Assembly: GCA_046350375.1 (NCBI GenBank)
Contig: JAXMAO010000003.1
Location: 124,001 to 188,000 of the forward strand
Source of the DNA: JAXMAO01 sp046350375
Lineage (GTDB): Bacteria; Planctomycetota; Phycisphaerae; UBA1845; UTPLA1
DNA length: 64,000 nt
Direction: 5' to 3'
Made by a program: the position numbers and the translations under genes. Below, in pieces: positions 55,763 to 64,000 of the stretch (the stretch's first letter is position 1; each line of letters starts with the position of its first letter). The notes below the pieces were generated by a model. It had not been told where the DNA came from. It was given only the letters and a program-made list of their open reading frames with translations, and searched no databases.

Positions 55763-57232
55763 TCAGCCCTTGATGACGCCGATCGGTCGCAGTCGGCAGA
55801 CGCGCCGGCTGAGCCCGGCCTGCTCGACGACGCGCACCACGTCGTTGACGTCCTTGTAAGCGTCGGGCTGTTCCTCGTCGAGGCCGGTTCGGCCGCGCGC
55901 CTTGGCGATGATGCCGCGCTCGCGCAGCTCGCGGGCGATGCTGCGCCCGCGGGCGGCCTTGATGGCGGCGGAGCGCGACATCCGTCGGCCGGCGCCGTGG
56001 CAGGTCGAGCCGAAGGTCTGCTCCATCGCGCCCGGGGCGCCGACCAGGACGTAGCTGGCGCGGCCCATGTCGCCGGGAATGAGCACGGGCTGGCCGATGT
56101 CTCGGTAGTGCGCCGGCAGCTCGGGATGGCCGGGCGGAAAGGCGCGGGTCGCTCCCTTGCGGTGGACGCAGACCTGGCGCGGCTGGCCGTCGACGGCGTG
56201 CGTTTCGAGCTTGGCGATGTTGTGGGCGACGTCGTAGACCAGTCGCATGCCCAGGGCGCGCGACGGGCGCTCGAAGACATGGGCGAAGGACTGGCGCGCC
56301 AGGTGGGTCATGATCTGGCGGTTGGACCAGGCGAAGTTGGCGGCGGCGCGCATCGCGGCGAGGTATTGCTGCCCCTCGGGGGCGTCGACCGGCGCGCAGG
56401 CGAGCTGGCGGTCGGGCAGCGCGATGCCCAGCCGCTCGGGCACGCCGCGGAGGACTTGCAGCGCGTCTTCGCAGACCTGGTAACCCAGGCCGCGCGAACC
56501 GGAGTGGATCATCACCGTGATGCCGCCCAGCGCCAGGCCGAGCACGTCGGCGGCGGCCGGATGGAAGACTTCGTCGACCACCTGCACTTCGAGGAAATGG
56601 TTGCCTGAGCCGAGCGTGCCGCACTGGTCGGCGCCGCGCTCGATGGCGCGGGTGGAAACGCTGGCCGGGTCGGCGCCGTCGATGCAGCCGCCGGCCTCGG
56701 TAACGGCCAGGTCTTCGGGCTCGCCCAGGTCGCGTTCGACGACCCAGGGACTGCCGTCGGCGAGGATGCGGCGCAGGTCTCCCGGGACGAACTTGTAGCG
56801 CCCGCCGCGACCGACGCCGCAGGGAACGGCGTCGAAGAGATGATCGACGAGCCGTTCGAGCCGCGGGCGGACGTCGGCCTCGGACAGGTCGGTGCGGATG
56901 AGGCGGACGCCGCAGTTGATGTCGTAGCCGACGCCGCCGGGGCTGATGACGCCGCCAGCGGCTGGGTCGGTGGCCGCGACGCCGCCGATGCAGAAGCCGT
57001 AGCCCCAGTGGATGTCGGGCATGGCGAGGCTGGCGGAGACGATGCCGGGCAGCGCCGCGACGTTGGCGACCTGCTGCAGCGCGGCGTCCTCGCGGAGCGA
57101 TTCCATCAGCGCGTCGTCGGCATAGACGATGCCGTCGACGCGCATGTCGCCGCGGGCCGAGCGCGGGATGCGCCAGCGGCAGGCGTCGATGCGCTCGAGC
57201 GGCAGCTTCGGAATGGAACCGGCGTTGGCCAT
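55763..57232 (-). CDS. rtcB: RNA-splicing ligase RtcB
   Basis: RtcB joins RNA 2',3'-cyclic phosphate or 3'-phosphate ends to 5'-OH ends, using GTP and manganese. The 489-residue product shows the metal sites SPGGVGYDINCGVRL (C107), GSGNHFLEVQ, MIHSGSRGLGYQ and PVLIPGDMG, and the guanylylated His in STCHGAGRRMSR. All are intact. The gene follows the archease gene by 20 bp on the same strand. In bacteria rtcB is often under stress control; no RtcR regulator is nearby. It would repair cleaved tRNA or rRNA. Confidence 0.95.
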   Translation of the reverse strand: MANAGSIPKLPLERIDACRWRIPRSARGDMRVDGIVYADDALMESLREDAALQQVANVAALPGIVSASLAMPDIHWGYGFCIGGVAATDPAAGGVISPGGVGYDINCGVRLIRTDLSEADVRPRLERLVDHLFDAVPCGVGRGGRYKFVPGDLRRILADGSPWVVERDLGEPEDLAVTEAGGCIDGADPASVSTRAIERGADQCGTLGSGNHFLEVQVVDEVFHPAAADVLGLALGGITVMIHSGSRGLGYQVCEDALQVLRGVPERLGIALPDRQLACAPVDAPEGQQYLAAMRAAANFAWSNRQIMTHLARQSFAHVFERPSRALGMRLVYDVAHNIAKLETHAVDGQPRQVCVHRKGATRAFPPGHPELPAHYRDIGQPVLIPGDMGRASYVLVGAPGAMEQTFGSTCHGAGRRMSRSAAIKAARGRSIARELRERGIIAKARGRTGLDEEQPDAYKDVNDVVRVVEQAGLSRRVCRLRPIGVIKG

Positions 57233-57252
57233 GTACTGCGGATTCTACCCGC

Positions 57253-57723
57253 TCAGATGTCGAAGATGAGCTGCGCGGTCAGTCCGTCGGCCGTCGGCTC
57301 GACCGCGAGCTGGTGATAGGTGACCGCCTTGACCTCGCGCGCCCAGCGGCTGCGGGCGGGGTCGATCCGGGCCGATCCGATCGTCACGTCGATGCCGCCG
57401 GGCACCTCTGCGACGGTTGGCCCGGACGAGATCGTCTGCTGGCGGGTCTCCACGCGCCAGAGAACGGTCGACAGCCAGTCGTGAAGCTGGTCGTCGCGGC
57501 GCGGGGTGCGGAACTGAAATGTCTCACTCGCGCGATCGGGGTCGAGCGGAACCAAATCGCCGATGCAGGCGAGCATGCCCCAGGTCGCGGCGATGACCAG
57601 ATCGGGGAAGTTCCGGGCGGCGACGCGAATGGCGATGTCGGCGGTGTGCTCGACCAGCTCGACCGACGCGCCGGCCGGCAGCGGCGGAAGCTTGAGCGGC
57701 GGATCGGCGACCGGGTCGGTCAT
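57253..57723 (-). CDS. Archease (RtcB activator)
   Basis: A 156-residue protein with the archease fold: VELVEHTADIAIRVAARNFPDL at the start, an Asp/His-rich metal site (EHTAD, then DQLHDWLSTVL) and a C-terminal KAVTYHQLAVE followed by QLIFDI. The terminal Asp, which coordinates calcium in known archeases, is conserved. Archease speeds RtcB guanylylation and lets it turn over. The 20-bp gap to rtcB shows the usual gene pair. It follows mlaD by 28 bp. Confidence 0.93.
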   Translation of the reverse strand: MTDPVADPPLKLPPLPAGASVELVEHTADIAIRVAARNFPDLVIAATWGMLACIGDLVPLDPDRASETFQFRTPRRDDQLHDWLSTVLWRVETRQQTISSGPTVAEVPGGIDVTIGSARIDPARSRWAREVKAVTYHQLAVEPTADGLTAQLIFDI

Positions 57724-57751
57724 GGCATTGCGGCGCGGCAGCGCGCGGCGC

Positions 57752-59083
57752 TCAGGGGCGGACGTTGAGCTTCTGCCACAGGCCGTCCTCGGCCTGCTTG
57801 AAGCGTGCGAAAGTTTCTTCGAGCTGGGCGCGGATGGCGACCAGGTCCTTGTCGTCGCCGGGGACGGCGCCGTTGTGAAGCTCGGCGAGGGTCTTGAGCT
57901 GGGCGGCGGCGTCGTCGAGGCGGCTGGCGGCGTCGGAGAAATTGCGGGCGGCTTCGTAAATGGCCTGTTCTTTCAGGTCGGTGACGCTCGGCTCGCGCAG
58001 CAGCACCCAGGGGCGGGCGCGGACCTCGCGCGCGGCGGCCTTGAGGTGATCGGAGGTCTGCTTGAAGTTGGACAGGGTGCGGTTGAGGTTTTCCTTGTTG
58101 AGGACGACCACTTCGCGGGCGGTCTTGGCGATGATCTGCATGTCCTTGAGCGAGGTGTTCAGCCCGTTGACGGTCTGGTGCAGCTTGGCCATGAGGCTGT
58201 CGGAGGCGCTGGCGTCGGTCTCGCGGGCGATGTTTTCGACGATGCGCGTATCGACCTTCGCGGCGGTCGACTGCACGTGGGAGAGCGTATCGGCGATCGG
58301 GCGGCGGTTCTCGTCGAGCATGGCGACGGTGGTGCGCAGGCCGGCGTTGAGCGAATCGAGCGCGACGTGCACCTTGCCGAGGATGGCGTCGGGGTTGCGC
58401 TCGGCGAGCTGGCCGCGAAGGGCGGCGGTGGTGGCGTTGACGTGGTCGAGGGTGACGTGCAGCTTGGCGATGAGCGAGGCCTGCTGGGCCGGATCGAGCT
58501 GCACCGCGGCGCCGTGGCTGATGGCGTTGAGGTCGTCGAGCGACTTGTGCAGCTTGGCGACCAGCGAGGCGGCCTGGTCGGCGTCGAGCTGGGTCTTGAT
58601 GCGGCCGAGCAGCGACTTGGGGTTGGCGCCGTCGAGTTCCTTGCCGAGCGCCTCGAGGTAGGCGCCGAAGCCGCCGGGCGGCGCGCCGTCGAGCACGACC
58701 GACAGGTCGGCGGGCTGCGGGTCGGTGCCGATGTCGACCACCAGGCTGCCGACGCCGCCGAGCACCTCGCCGACGGCGCGAATCTTGCAGTCGCGCCGCA
58801 GGGGGATGGAGTTGTCAATCTTGCCGGCGACCACGAGGTAGTATTCGCGGTCCATCTGTTCGAACGAAAGGTGCGTCACCGTGCCCACCGGCCGGCCGGC
58901 GACCAGCACCTTGCTGCCGGCGTCGAGTGTGGGCAGGGGCAGCCCCTGCGGGAAGCGGACGCGGAACGGCACGGTGGCGCCGCCGCGCGTGGCGCCGGGC
59001 AGCCAGAGCAGGATGGCGAGAAACAATCCAAAGACCAGGATGAGCACGGCGCCGAGGCGCGCGGCGTTGCGTTGTTCGGCCAT
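57752..59083 (-). CDS. mlaD: MlaD/MCE-domain lipid transport protein with long helical tail
   Basis: A 443-residue protein. A single N-terminal membrane helix (LGAVLILVFGLFLAILLWL) leads to an MCE domain (residues 35-130; LDAGSKVLVAGRPVGTVTHL, then VLGGVGSLVVDIG). The remaining 300 residues are helical, with a repeat of about 40 residues containing AKLHKSLDDLNA, AKLHVTLDHVNAT, GKVHVALDSLNAG and AKLHQTVNGLNTS. Such helical tails in MCE proteins build tunnels or tubes across the periplasm. It lies 6 bp after mlaF, so the two are one operon. It is longer than E. coli MlaD (183 residues). Confidence 0.92.
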   Translation of the reverse strand: MAEQRNAARLGAVLILVFGLFLAILLWLPGATRGGATVPFRVRFPQGLPLPTLDAGSKVLVAGRPVGTVTHLSFEQMDREYYLVVAGKIDNSIPLRRDCKIRAVGEVLGGVGSLVVDIGTDPQPADLSVVLDGAPPGGFGAYLEALGKELDGANPKSLLGRIKTQLDADQAASLVAKLHKSLDDLNAISHGAAVQLDPAQQASLIAKLHVTLDHVNATTAALRGQLAERNPDAILGKVHVALDSLNAGLRTTVAMLDENRRPIADTLSHVQSTAAKVDTRIVENIARETDASASDSLMAKLHQTVNGLNTSLKDMQIIAKTAREVVVLNKENLNRTLSNFKQTSDHLKAAAREVRARPWVLLREPSVTDLKEQAIYEAARNFSDAASRLDDAAAQLKTLAELHNGAVPGDDKDLVAIRAQLEETFARFKQAEDGLWQKLNVRP

Positions 59084-59089
59084 GGCGGG

Positions 59090-59965
59090 TCATCTCTCCT
59101 CGGCGATCAGCAGCTTTTCGTATTCGCTGGTGCCCTCGGCATCGGTCAGCGGGCCGGTGGTATTGCCGTTCAGGAACTGATGTATGAGGCGGTCTTCGAG
59201 CGACGCGAGCGTGTCGGGGGGGCGCCGGCGGAGATCGTCGAACTCGTCGCGCGTGCCGATCCGCAGGACGCGGCCGCGGTCGAGCATGACCATGCGGTCG
59301 GCGATGCGGAAGGCCGAGTCCATCTCGTGGGTGACGACGATGCTGGTGACGCCGAACTTCTTCGAGAGGTAAATGATCAGGTCGTCGATGGCGGCGGAGG
59401 TGACCGGGTCCAGCCCGGCGGATGGCTCGTCGTAGTAGAGAATCTCGGGATCGAGGACGCAGGCGCGGGCCAGCCCGGCGCGCTTCTTCTGCCCGCCCGA
59501 GAGCTGCGACGGCAGCTTCTCGCGATGCGGCAGCATGTGCACCTGCTGGAGCTTGAGCGTCACGACGATGTCGATGATGGTGGGGTCGACGATGCTGTGC
59601 TCGCGCAGCGGCAGGGCGACGTTGTCGGCGACGCTCATCGAGTTGAACAGCGCCCCGCTCTGAAAGAGGATGCCGAACTTCTTGCGGATTTCGTTCAGCT
59701 CGGCGTCGGCCATGCGCACCACGTCGCGCGGCTCGGTCATGTCTTTGGTGCGGTAGAGAATCTGCCCCTCGTCTACCGTGTATTCGCGGATGAGGCAGTT
59801 CAGAAAGGTGGATTTTCCGCAGCCCGACCCGCCCATGATGATCAGCGTTTCGCCGCGGTAGACGTCGAGCGTAATGCCGTTCAGCACCGGCACGCGGCGC
59901 CCGTCGCCGGCCGTGAAGAACTTCCGCAGGTCGCGCACCGAAATGACGACGTCGGCTGCTGACAT
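59090..59965 (-). CDS. mlaF: MlaF-type ABC transporter ATP-binding protein
   Basis: A 291-residue ATPase. Walker A is MGGSGCGKSTF, Q-loop FGILFQSGALF, signature QLSGGQKKRAGLA, Walker B ILYYDEPSAGLDP and switch His VVTHEMDSAFRI. The QSGALFxSMSVxDNVALPLREH segment is diagnostic of the MlaF/Mkl group. It drives lipid transport with MlaD and MlaE. The C-terminal extension of about 30 residues (LASLEDRLIHQFLNG) matches the MlaF tail that contacts MlaB/STAS. It is 28 bp downstream of the FtsB-like gene and 6 bp upstream of mlaD. Confidence 0.94.
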   Translation of the reverse strand: MSAADVVISVRDLRKFFTAGDGRRVPVLNGITLDVYRGETLIIMGGSGCGKSTFLNCLIREYTVDEGQILYRTKDMTEPRDVVRMADAELNEIRKKFGILFQSGALFNSMSVADNVALPLREHSIVDPTIIDIVVTLKLQQVHMLPHREKLPSQLSGGQKKRAGLARACVLDPEILYYDEPSAGLDPVTSAAIDDLIIYLSKKFGVTSIVVTHEMDSAFRIADRMVMLDRGRVLRIGTRDEFDDLRRRPPDTLASLEDRLIHQFLNGNTTGPLTDAEGTSEYEKLLIAEER

Positions 59966-59993
59966 GGACCCTTTGACTCAGGCGAACGGGCCA

Positions 59994-60602
59994 TCATACC
60001 CGGGTCGGCGCGGCCTCGCCAGCCGCCGCCCGGCTGCGCGGCGCGACCGGCGGAAAGAGAACGAAGGCGGCAATCAGCAGCCCGGCCGACATCAGCAGGA
60101 GCACGCCGCGCGTCGCCGGCGCGAGAAACAGCCGGACCAGTCCCCAGCGGGCCGCGGCGGTCTCGGCGGTGCGCGCCCAGTCGGGCCAATCGGCCGGCAC
60201 CAGCGACTCGGACTCGGCGGCCGACGCGGGGTGCGCCGCGGCGGCGCCGGGTTCGTCGGGCAGAATGGTGACGACGCGCTCGCCGGGCCGCTCGTAGCGC
60301 AGCTCGAGCTGGGCGAGGCGCTCGTTGACGGCCGGGTCGGTGCGGAACGCCTCGGCCAGGCGCTCGGCCCGCTGCACCTGCTCTTCAAGCGCGGTCACGT
60401 CGTGCTGAAGGGCCTGCTCCTCGGCCAGCACGCGGGCATGATCGCGCAGCACCGGCAGCAGCACGGCCGGGGCGTAGAGCACGCTGGCGAGAATCAGAAG
60501 CAGGAAGAAGACGATCCGCTGCCCCCAGGGAGACGAGCCCGCGTCGGCGCGCCGCCCCGGCACGGGTTGCGCAGTCGACCGGCCACGGGCTGGCTCGTTC
60601 AT
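59994..60602 (-). CDS. FtsB/DivIC-like septum protein with added C-terminal helix
   Basis: A 202-residue protein. The first helix (IVFFLLLILASVLYAPAVLL) is followed by a charged coiled coil (ARVLAEEQALQHDVTALEEQ, VQRAERLAEAFRTDP) and a folded segment (QLELRYERPGERVVTILPDE) that closely resembles the post-coiled-coil motif of FtsB/DivIC. A second hydrophobic stretch (GVLLLMSAGLLIAAFVLFPP) near the C-terminus is unusual for FtsB, which has one helix. It follows eno by 95 bp, the same order as eno-ftsB in many bacteria. A divisome role is likely but not shown. Confidence 0.8.
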   Translation of the reverse strand: MNEPARGRSTAQPVPGRRADAGSSPWGQRIVFFLLLILASVLYAPAVLLPVLRDHARVLAEEQALQHDVTALEEQVQRAERLAEAFRTDPAVNERLAQLELRYERPGERVVTILPDEPGAAAAHPASAAESESLVPADWPDWARTAETAAARWGLVRLFLAPATRGVLLLMSAGLLIAAFVLFPPVAPRSRAAAGEAAPTRV

Positions 60603-60697
60603 TCAGACGCCCCGCACCGGCGGCTGCCGCGCGTCGGGCCGGGTTCGGCCGGCGGCGCGGCGCACCGCATGCTGAGAGATACGCTGGCCGCGGCGGC

Positions 60698-61990
<1,293 letters not shown>

Positions 61991-62137
61991 GACGCGCGCT
62001 CCGCAAGCCCTCTGCGCATGGCGATGTTAGCCCCGGGAAAGCGGCAGCGAAAGCGGGCGCGGCCGGGGGCGGCGTGTGGGCTCGGGCCGGTCGCGGAGGT
62101 CAACGCAGAACGGCGGGCGGGCGATCCGCGCGGCCGC

Positions 62138-62165
62138 TTGCCAGCGCCGGGCAGCCCGCTAGAAT
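62138..62165 (+). promoter_or_regulatory. Sigma-70-like promoter of tRNA-Tyr
   Basis: TTGCCA (62138-62143, 5 of 6), a 16-bp spacer and TAGAAT (62160-62165, 5 of 6). The predicted start is about 30 bp before the tRNA. Confidence 0.6.
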
Positions 62166-62201
62166 TCTGGATTCGTCCGTGGAAGCGACGCGGATGTGGC
62201 C

Positions 62202-62285
62202 GGGCGTGTGTCCGAGCGGCCAAAGGAGACGGGCTGTAAACCCGTTGGCTTTACGCCTACGCTGGTTCGAATCCAGCCGCGCCCA
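62202..62285 (+). tRNA. tRNA-Tyr (anticodon GTA)
   Basis: An 84-nt class II tRNA. Acceptor GGGCGTG pairs with CGCGCCC (one G-U), with discriminator A at 62285. The anticodon stem ACGGG/CCCGT closes CTGTAAA (anticodon GTA). The long variable arm (GGCTTTACGCC region) and T arm (CTGGTTCGAATCCAG) are complete. CCA is not encoded. Confidence 0.95.
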
Positions 62286-62389
62286 GTTCCGCCGTTACGA
62301 CCAGCGTTGATCTGTGACCGGCGTGCCGCGCGAGCGCTCGGCGGGCGGAGCATTTCGCCCACTCCAGGCGCAGCGGTTCGCGCGGGCTG

Positions 62390-64000
62390 TCAGGGCCCAA
62401 ACAGCGACTGCACGAAGCCCTGCACGTCACGGCCATCCTCGTGCTGGTCGCAGTTCATGTCGCAGCGCGGAATGTGGGCCGGGTTGATCGGATGACCGGT
62501 CAGCACGGCGACAAAGTCGGTGATGTCGCTGGAATCGACCACGCCGTTGGCGTCGATGTCGGCGCCGATCGCGCCGGGAATGCTGGCCGCGTCGGCCGGA
62601 TTGGCGCACAGGTCCAGCTCGTCGCGGTCGAAGTAGCCGTCCTCGTCTCGGTCGATGCCGGTGCGCGTCTGCGTGCCGGCCGGCACCACGGTGAAGGTGA
62701 TCTCGCTGCCGGCGGCGGCCGACTGCCGCAGCGCCGATGAGTGGGGCGCTTCGATCGTGCGGTCGGACTGGAAGGTATCGGTGCCCGGCAGGTACGCGTA
62801 GCCGCGCGCGATGCCGAGCTGCCGTCCCTTGGCGACCAGCCCCACGGCGCCCGAGTCGGCCAGTGAGAGCATGGTGGCATAGAGGCTGAGCGCGGCCGGG
62901 CTGTTGTTGTTGGCGCCGTCGAAGGTGAGCTGCACGCCCACGGCCGGGTGAGTCGCGGTCGGGAAGCAGACCAGGAAGGCCTCGAGGTCGCGGCGCTGGG
63001 CGTCGCCGGCGGCGCCCGCGGCGAAGGTCGCGAAGTGACCGGGCAGGAATTCGAAGATCGACTCGAAGCTGCCGTCGTGGCTGTAGCCGAAGCCGCGTGT
63101 GTCCTGGAGCGAGCTCTTCGAGAAGCCGGTCCGCCGGTAGAGGTCGCGGAGTTGCGGCACCTTGAGGGCCTGCGACTCGTTGAGCAGGTTGGCGGAGATG
63201 AGGGTGTTGCCGCCGCCAGTGGGCAGGCTGTGGCAGTCGGTGCAGCGAACCGCGCCGCCGCCGATGGGCGGGCCGGCAAAGAGCGCCGCGCCGCTGGCGG
63301 GGCTGCCCGGATAGCCGGACACGGTCGGGGGCAGGCCGTCGGTGATCGTGCGGTTGGGCTGCGGGCCCGAGGTGAGCGACAGCAGGAAGTTGTCGAGCAG
63401 GTCCATCTGGGCCGGGCTGGGCGGACTGCTGGCGAGGAAGCCGGGGAAGCCGCCCGAGAAGGCGGCGAGGTTGTGGCGGTCGCCGCGCCAGTGGAACGGG
63501 TCGGCGGCGTTGAGGTCGAAGAGGGTCTGCGTGAGCAGCGGGCCTTTCATGGGGTGCCAGTCGTTGCAGGCGCCGATCAGCGGCAGGCCGGCGTTGCAGG
63601 TTTCGCTGAAACTGACCATCGAGCCGGCCGGATCGCCGGCGTCCCACGGCTGCATATCGTTGCGGCCGTCGACGTGGCAGCTGGCGCAGGCCACCTGGCC
63701 GCGCATCGAGGTGAGGTGGGTGTCGTAGAACAGCGGCCGTCCGTTCTTGATGACCGCGGGCGTGGGGTCGAAGAACGGGACGCGCGGCAGAATCTCTGCG
63801 TCGGTGGCGGCGTTGATGATCGAAAGCGTCGCGTCGAAACGGTTGAGCACATAGAGGCGGTTGCGCGGCCCGTCGAAGGCCAGGCCGCTGGGGCCTTGTC
63901 CGACGTTGATGGTCGCGAGGCGCGTGCCGGTGTTGTTGGTGCGAACGACGTTGTTGGAACCCATGCCGGCGACGTAGGCACTCGTGCCGGCCGCGTTCCA
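62390..64000 (-). CDS. YVTN-propeller/cytochrome c protein with dockerin-like end, N-terminus beyond window
   Basis: The frame is open at the right edge, so only the last 536 residues are seen. The visible part begins in a propeller blade (YVAGMGSNNVV, GPSGLAFDGPRNRLYVLNRF). Two haem c sites follow, CASCHVDGRND and CTDCHSLPTGG, in a cytochrome c peroxidase-like or di-haem region (HWRGDRHNLAAF). A calcium-loop segment (DRDEDGYFDRDELD) and a C-terminal paired Asp-loop module (DIDANGVVDSSD, DMNCDQHEDGRD) close the protein. The module resembles those of the proteins at 23356 and 26752. It is probably a large secreted redox protein. Confidence 0.83.
   Translation of the reverse strand, partial: WNAAGTSAYVAGMGSNNVVRTNNTGTRLATINVGQGPSGLAFDGPRNRLYVLNRFDATLSIINAATDAEILPRVPFFDPTPAVIKNGRPLFYDTHLTSMRGQVACASCHVDGRNDMQPWDAGDPAGSMVSFSETCNAGLPLIGACNDWHPMKGPLLTQTLFDLNAADPFHWRGDRHNLAAFSGGFPGFLASSPPSPAQMDLLDNFLLSLTSGPQPNRTITDGLPPTVSGYPGSPASGAALFAGPPIGGGAVRCTDCHSLPTGGGNTLISANLLNESQALKVPQLRDLYRRTGFSKSSLQDTRGFGYSHDGSFESIFEFLPGHFATFAAGAAGDAQRRDLEAFLVCFPTATHPAVGVQLTFDGANNNSPAALSLYATMLSLADSGAVGLVAKGRQLGIARGYAYLPGTDTFQSDRTIEAPHSSALRQSAAAGSEITFTVVPAGTQTRTGIDRDEDGYFDRDELDLCANPADAASIPGAIGADIDANGVVDSSDITDFVAVLTGHPINPAHIPRCDMNCDQHEDGRDVQGFVQSLFGP

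Overview
The window is about 64 kb of GC-rich bacterial chromosome (by eye roughly two-thirds G+C) with no phage, plasmid, insertion sequence or CRISPR. Several traits suggest a Planctomycetota-like bacterium, perhaps of the Phycisphaerae type. These are very large secreted lipoproteins with FG-GAP/VCBS beta-propellers, secreted proteins ending in dockerin-like calcium-loop modules, C-terminal Cys/hydrophobic/Arg tails, an excisionase-type HTH fused to a receiver-like domain, an enolase gene followed by an FtsB-like gene, and scattered single tRNA genes. This placement is an inference from gene style; no rRNA is present to confirm it.

Layout. 1-5.6 kb (minus): a metzincin-like secreted protease cut by the window edge, a two-module M16 peptidase and mnmG. 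5.7-16.7 kb (minus): three tandem giant paralogous lipoproteins with Ig-like domains and integrin-alpha-like propellers, 30-45 nt apart and leading into mnmG. 17.4-20.4 kb (plus): a B12/radical SAM protein and a chlorophyllase-like hydrolase, both carrying many frameshifts. 20.4-28.7 kb: a DUF4394/Calx-beta protein, ComM, a 12-repeat Kelch protein, a small zinc-ribbon membrane protein, a HAD phosphatase, a VCBS propeller protein and tRNA-Ala. 28.9-36.6 kb: an HNH nuclease, a large secreted protein, a PTS EIIA protein, gapA, tRNA-Gln, a CMD/AhpD-like protein, a YgfZ-like protein and an unlisted 53-codon hydrophobic ORF. 36.6-50.2 kb: an FMN reductase, a Rieske oxygenase, an HTH-receiver regulator, LarE, endonuclease V, a DUF2225-like protein, a HEAT-like protein, an L,D-transpeptidase, 5-formyl-THF cyclo-ligase and an HtrA protease. 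50.2-53.5 kb: a sugar-nucleotide epimerase and an ABC exporter pair.

53.5-62.0 kb (minus) is the most organised block. It runs eno, ftsB-like, mlaF, mlaD, archease, rtcB, HEAT lipoprotein, GHKL kinase, STAS, mlaE. It holds a complete-looking Mla-type lipid transporter core, an RNA ligase with its activator, and a SpoIIAB/SpoIIAA-style partner-switch pair translationally coupled to the MlaE permease. tRNA-Tyr and the C-terminal part of a cytochrome c/YVTN propeller protein close the window.

Sequence quality matters here. At least ten genes are interrupted by one-base shifts, clustered at about 4.2-4.5, 13.6-13.8, 16.2-16.7, 18.7-20.35, 26.66, 42.9-44.35 and 49.9-50.35 kb. In three cases restoring one C to a short C run repairs a highly conserved protein. 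I read most of these as unpolished-assembly indels rather than gene decay, and I give gene extents across the breaks.
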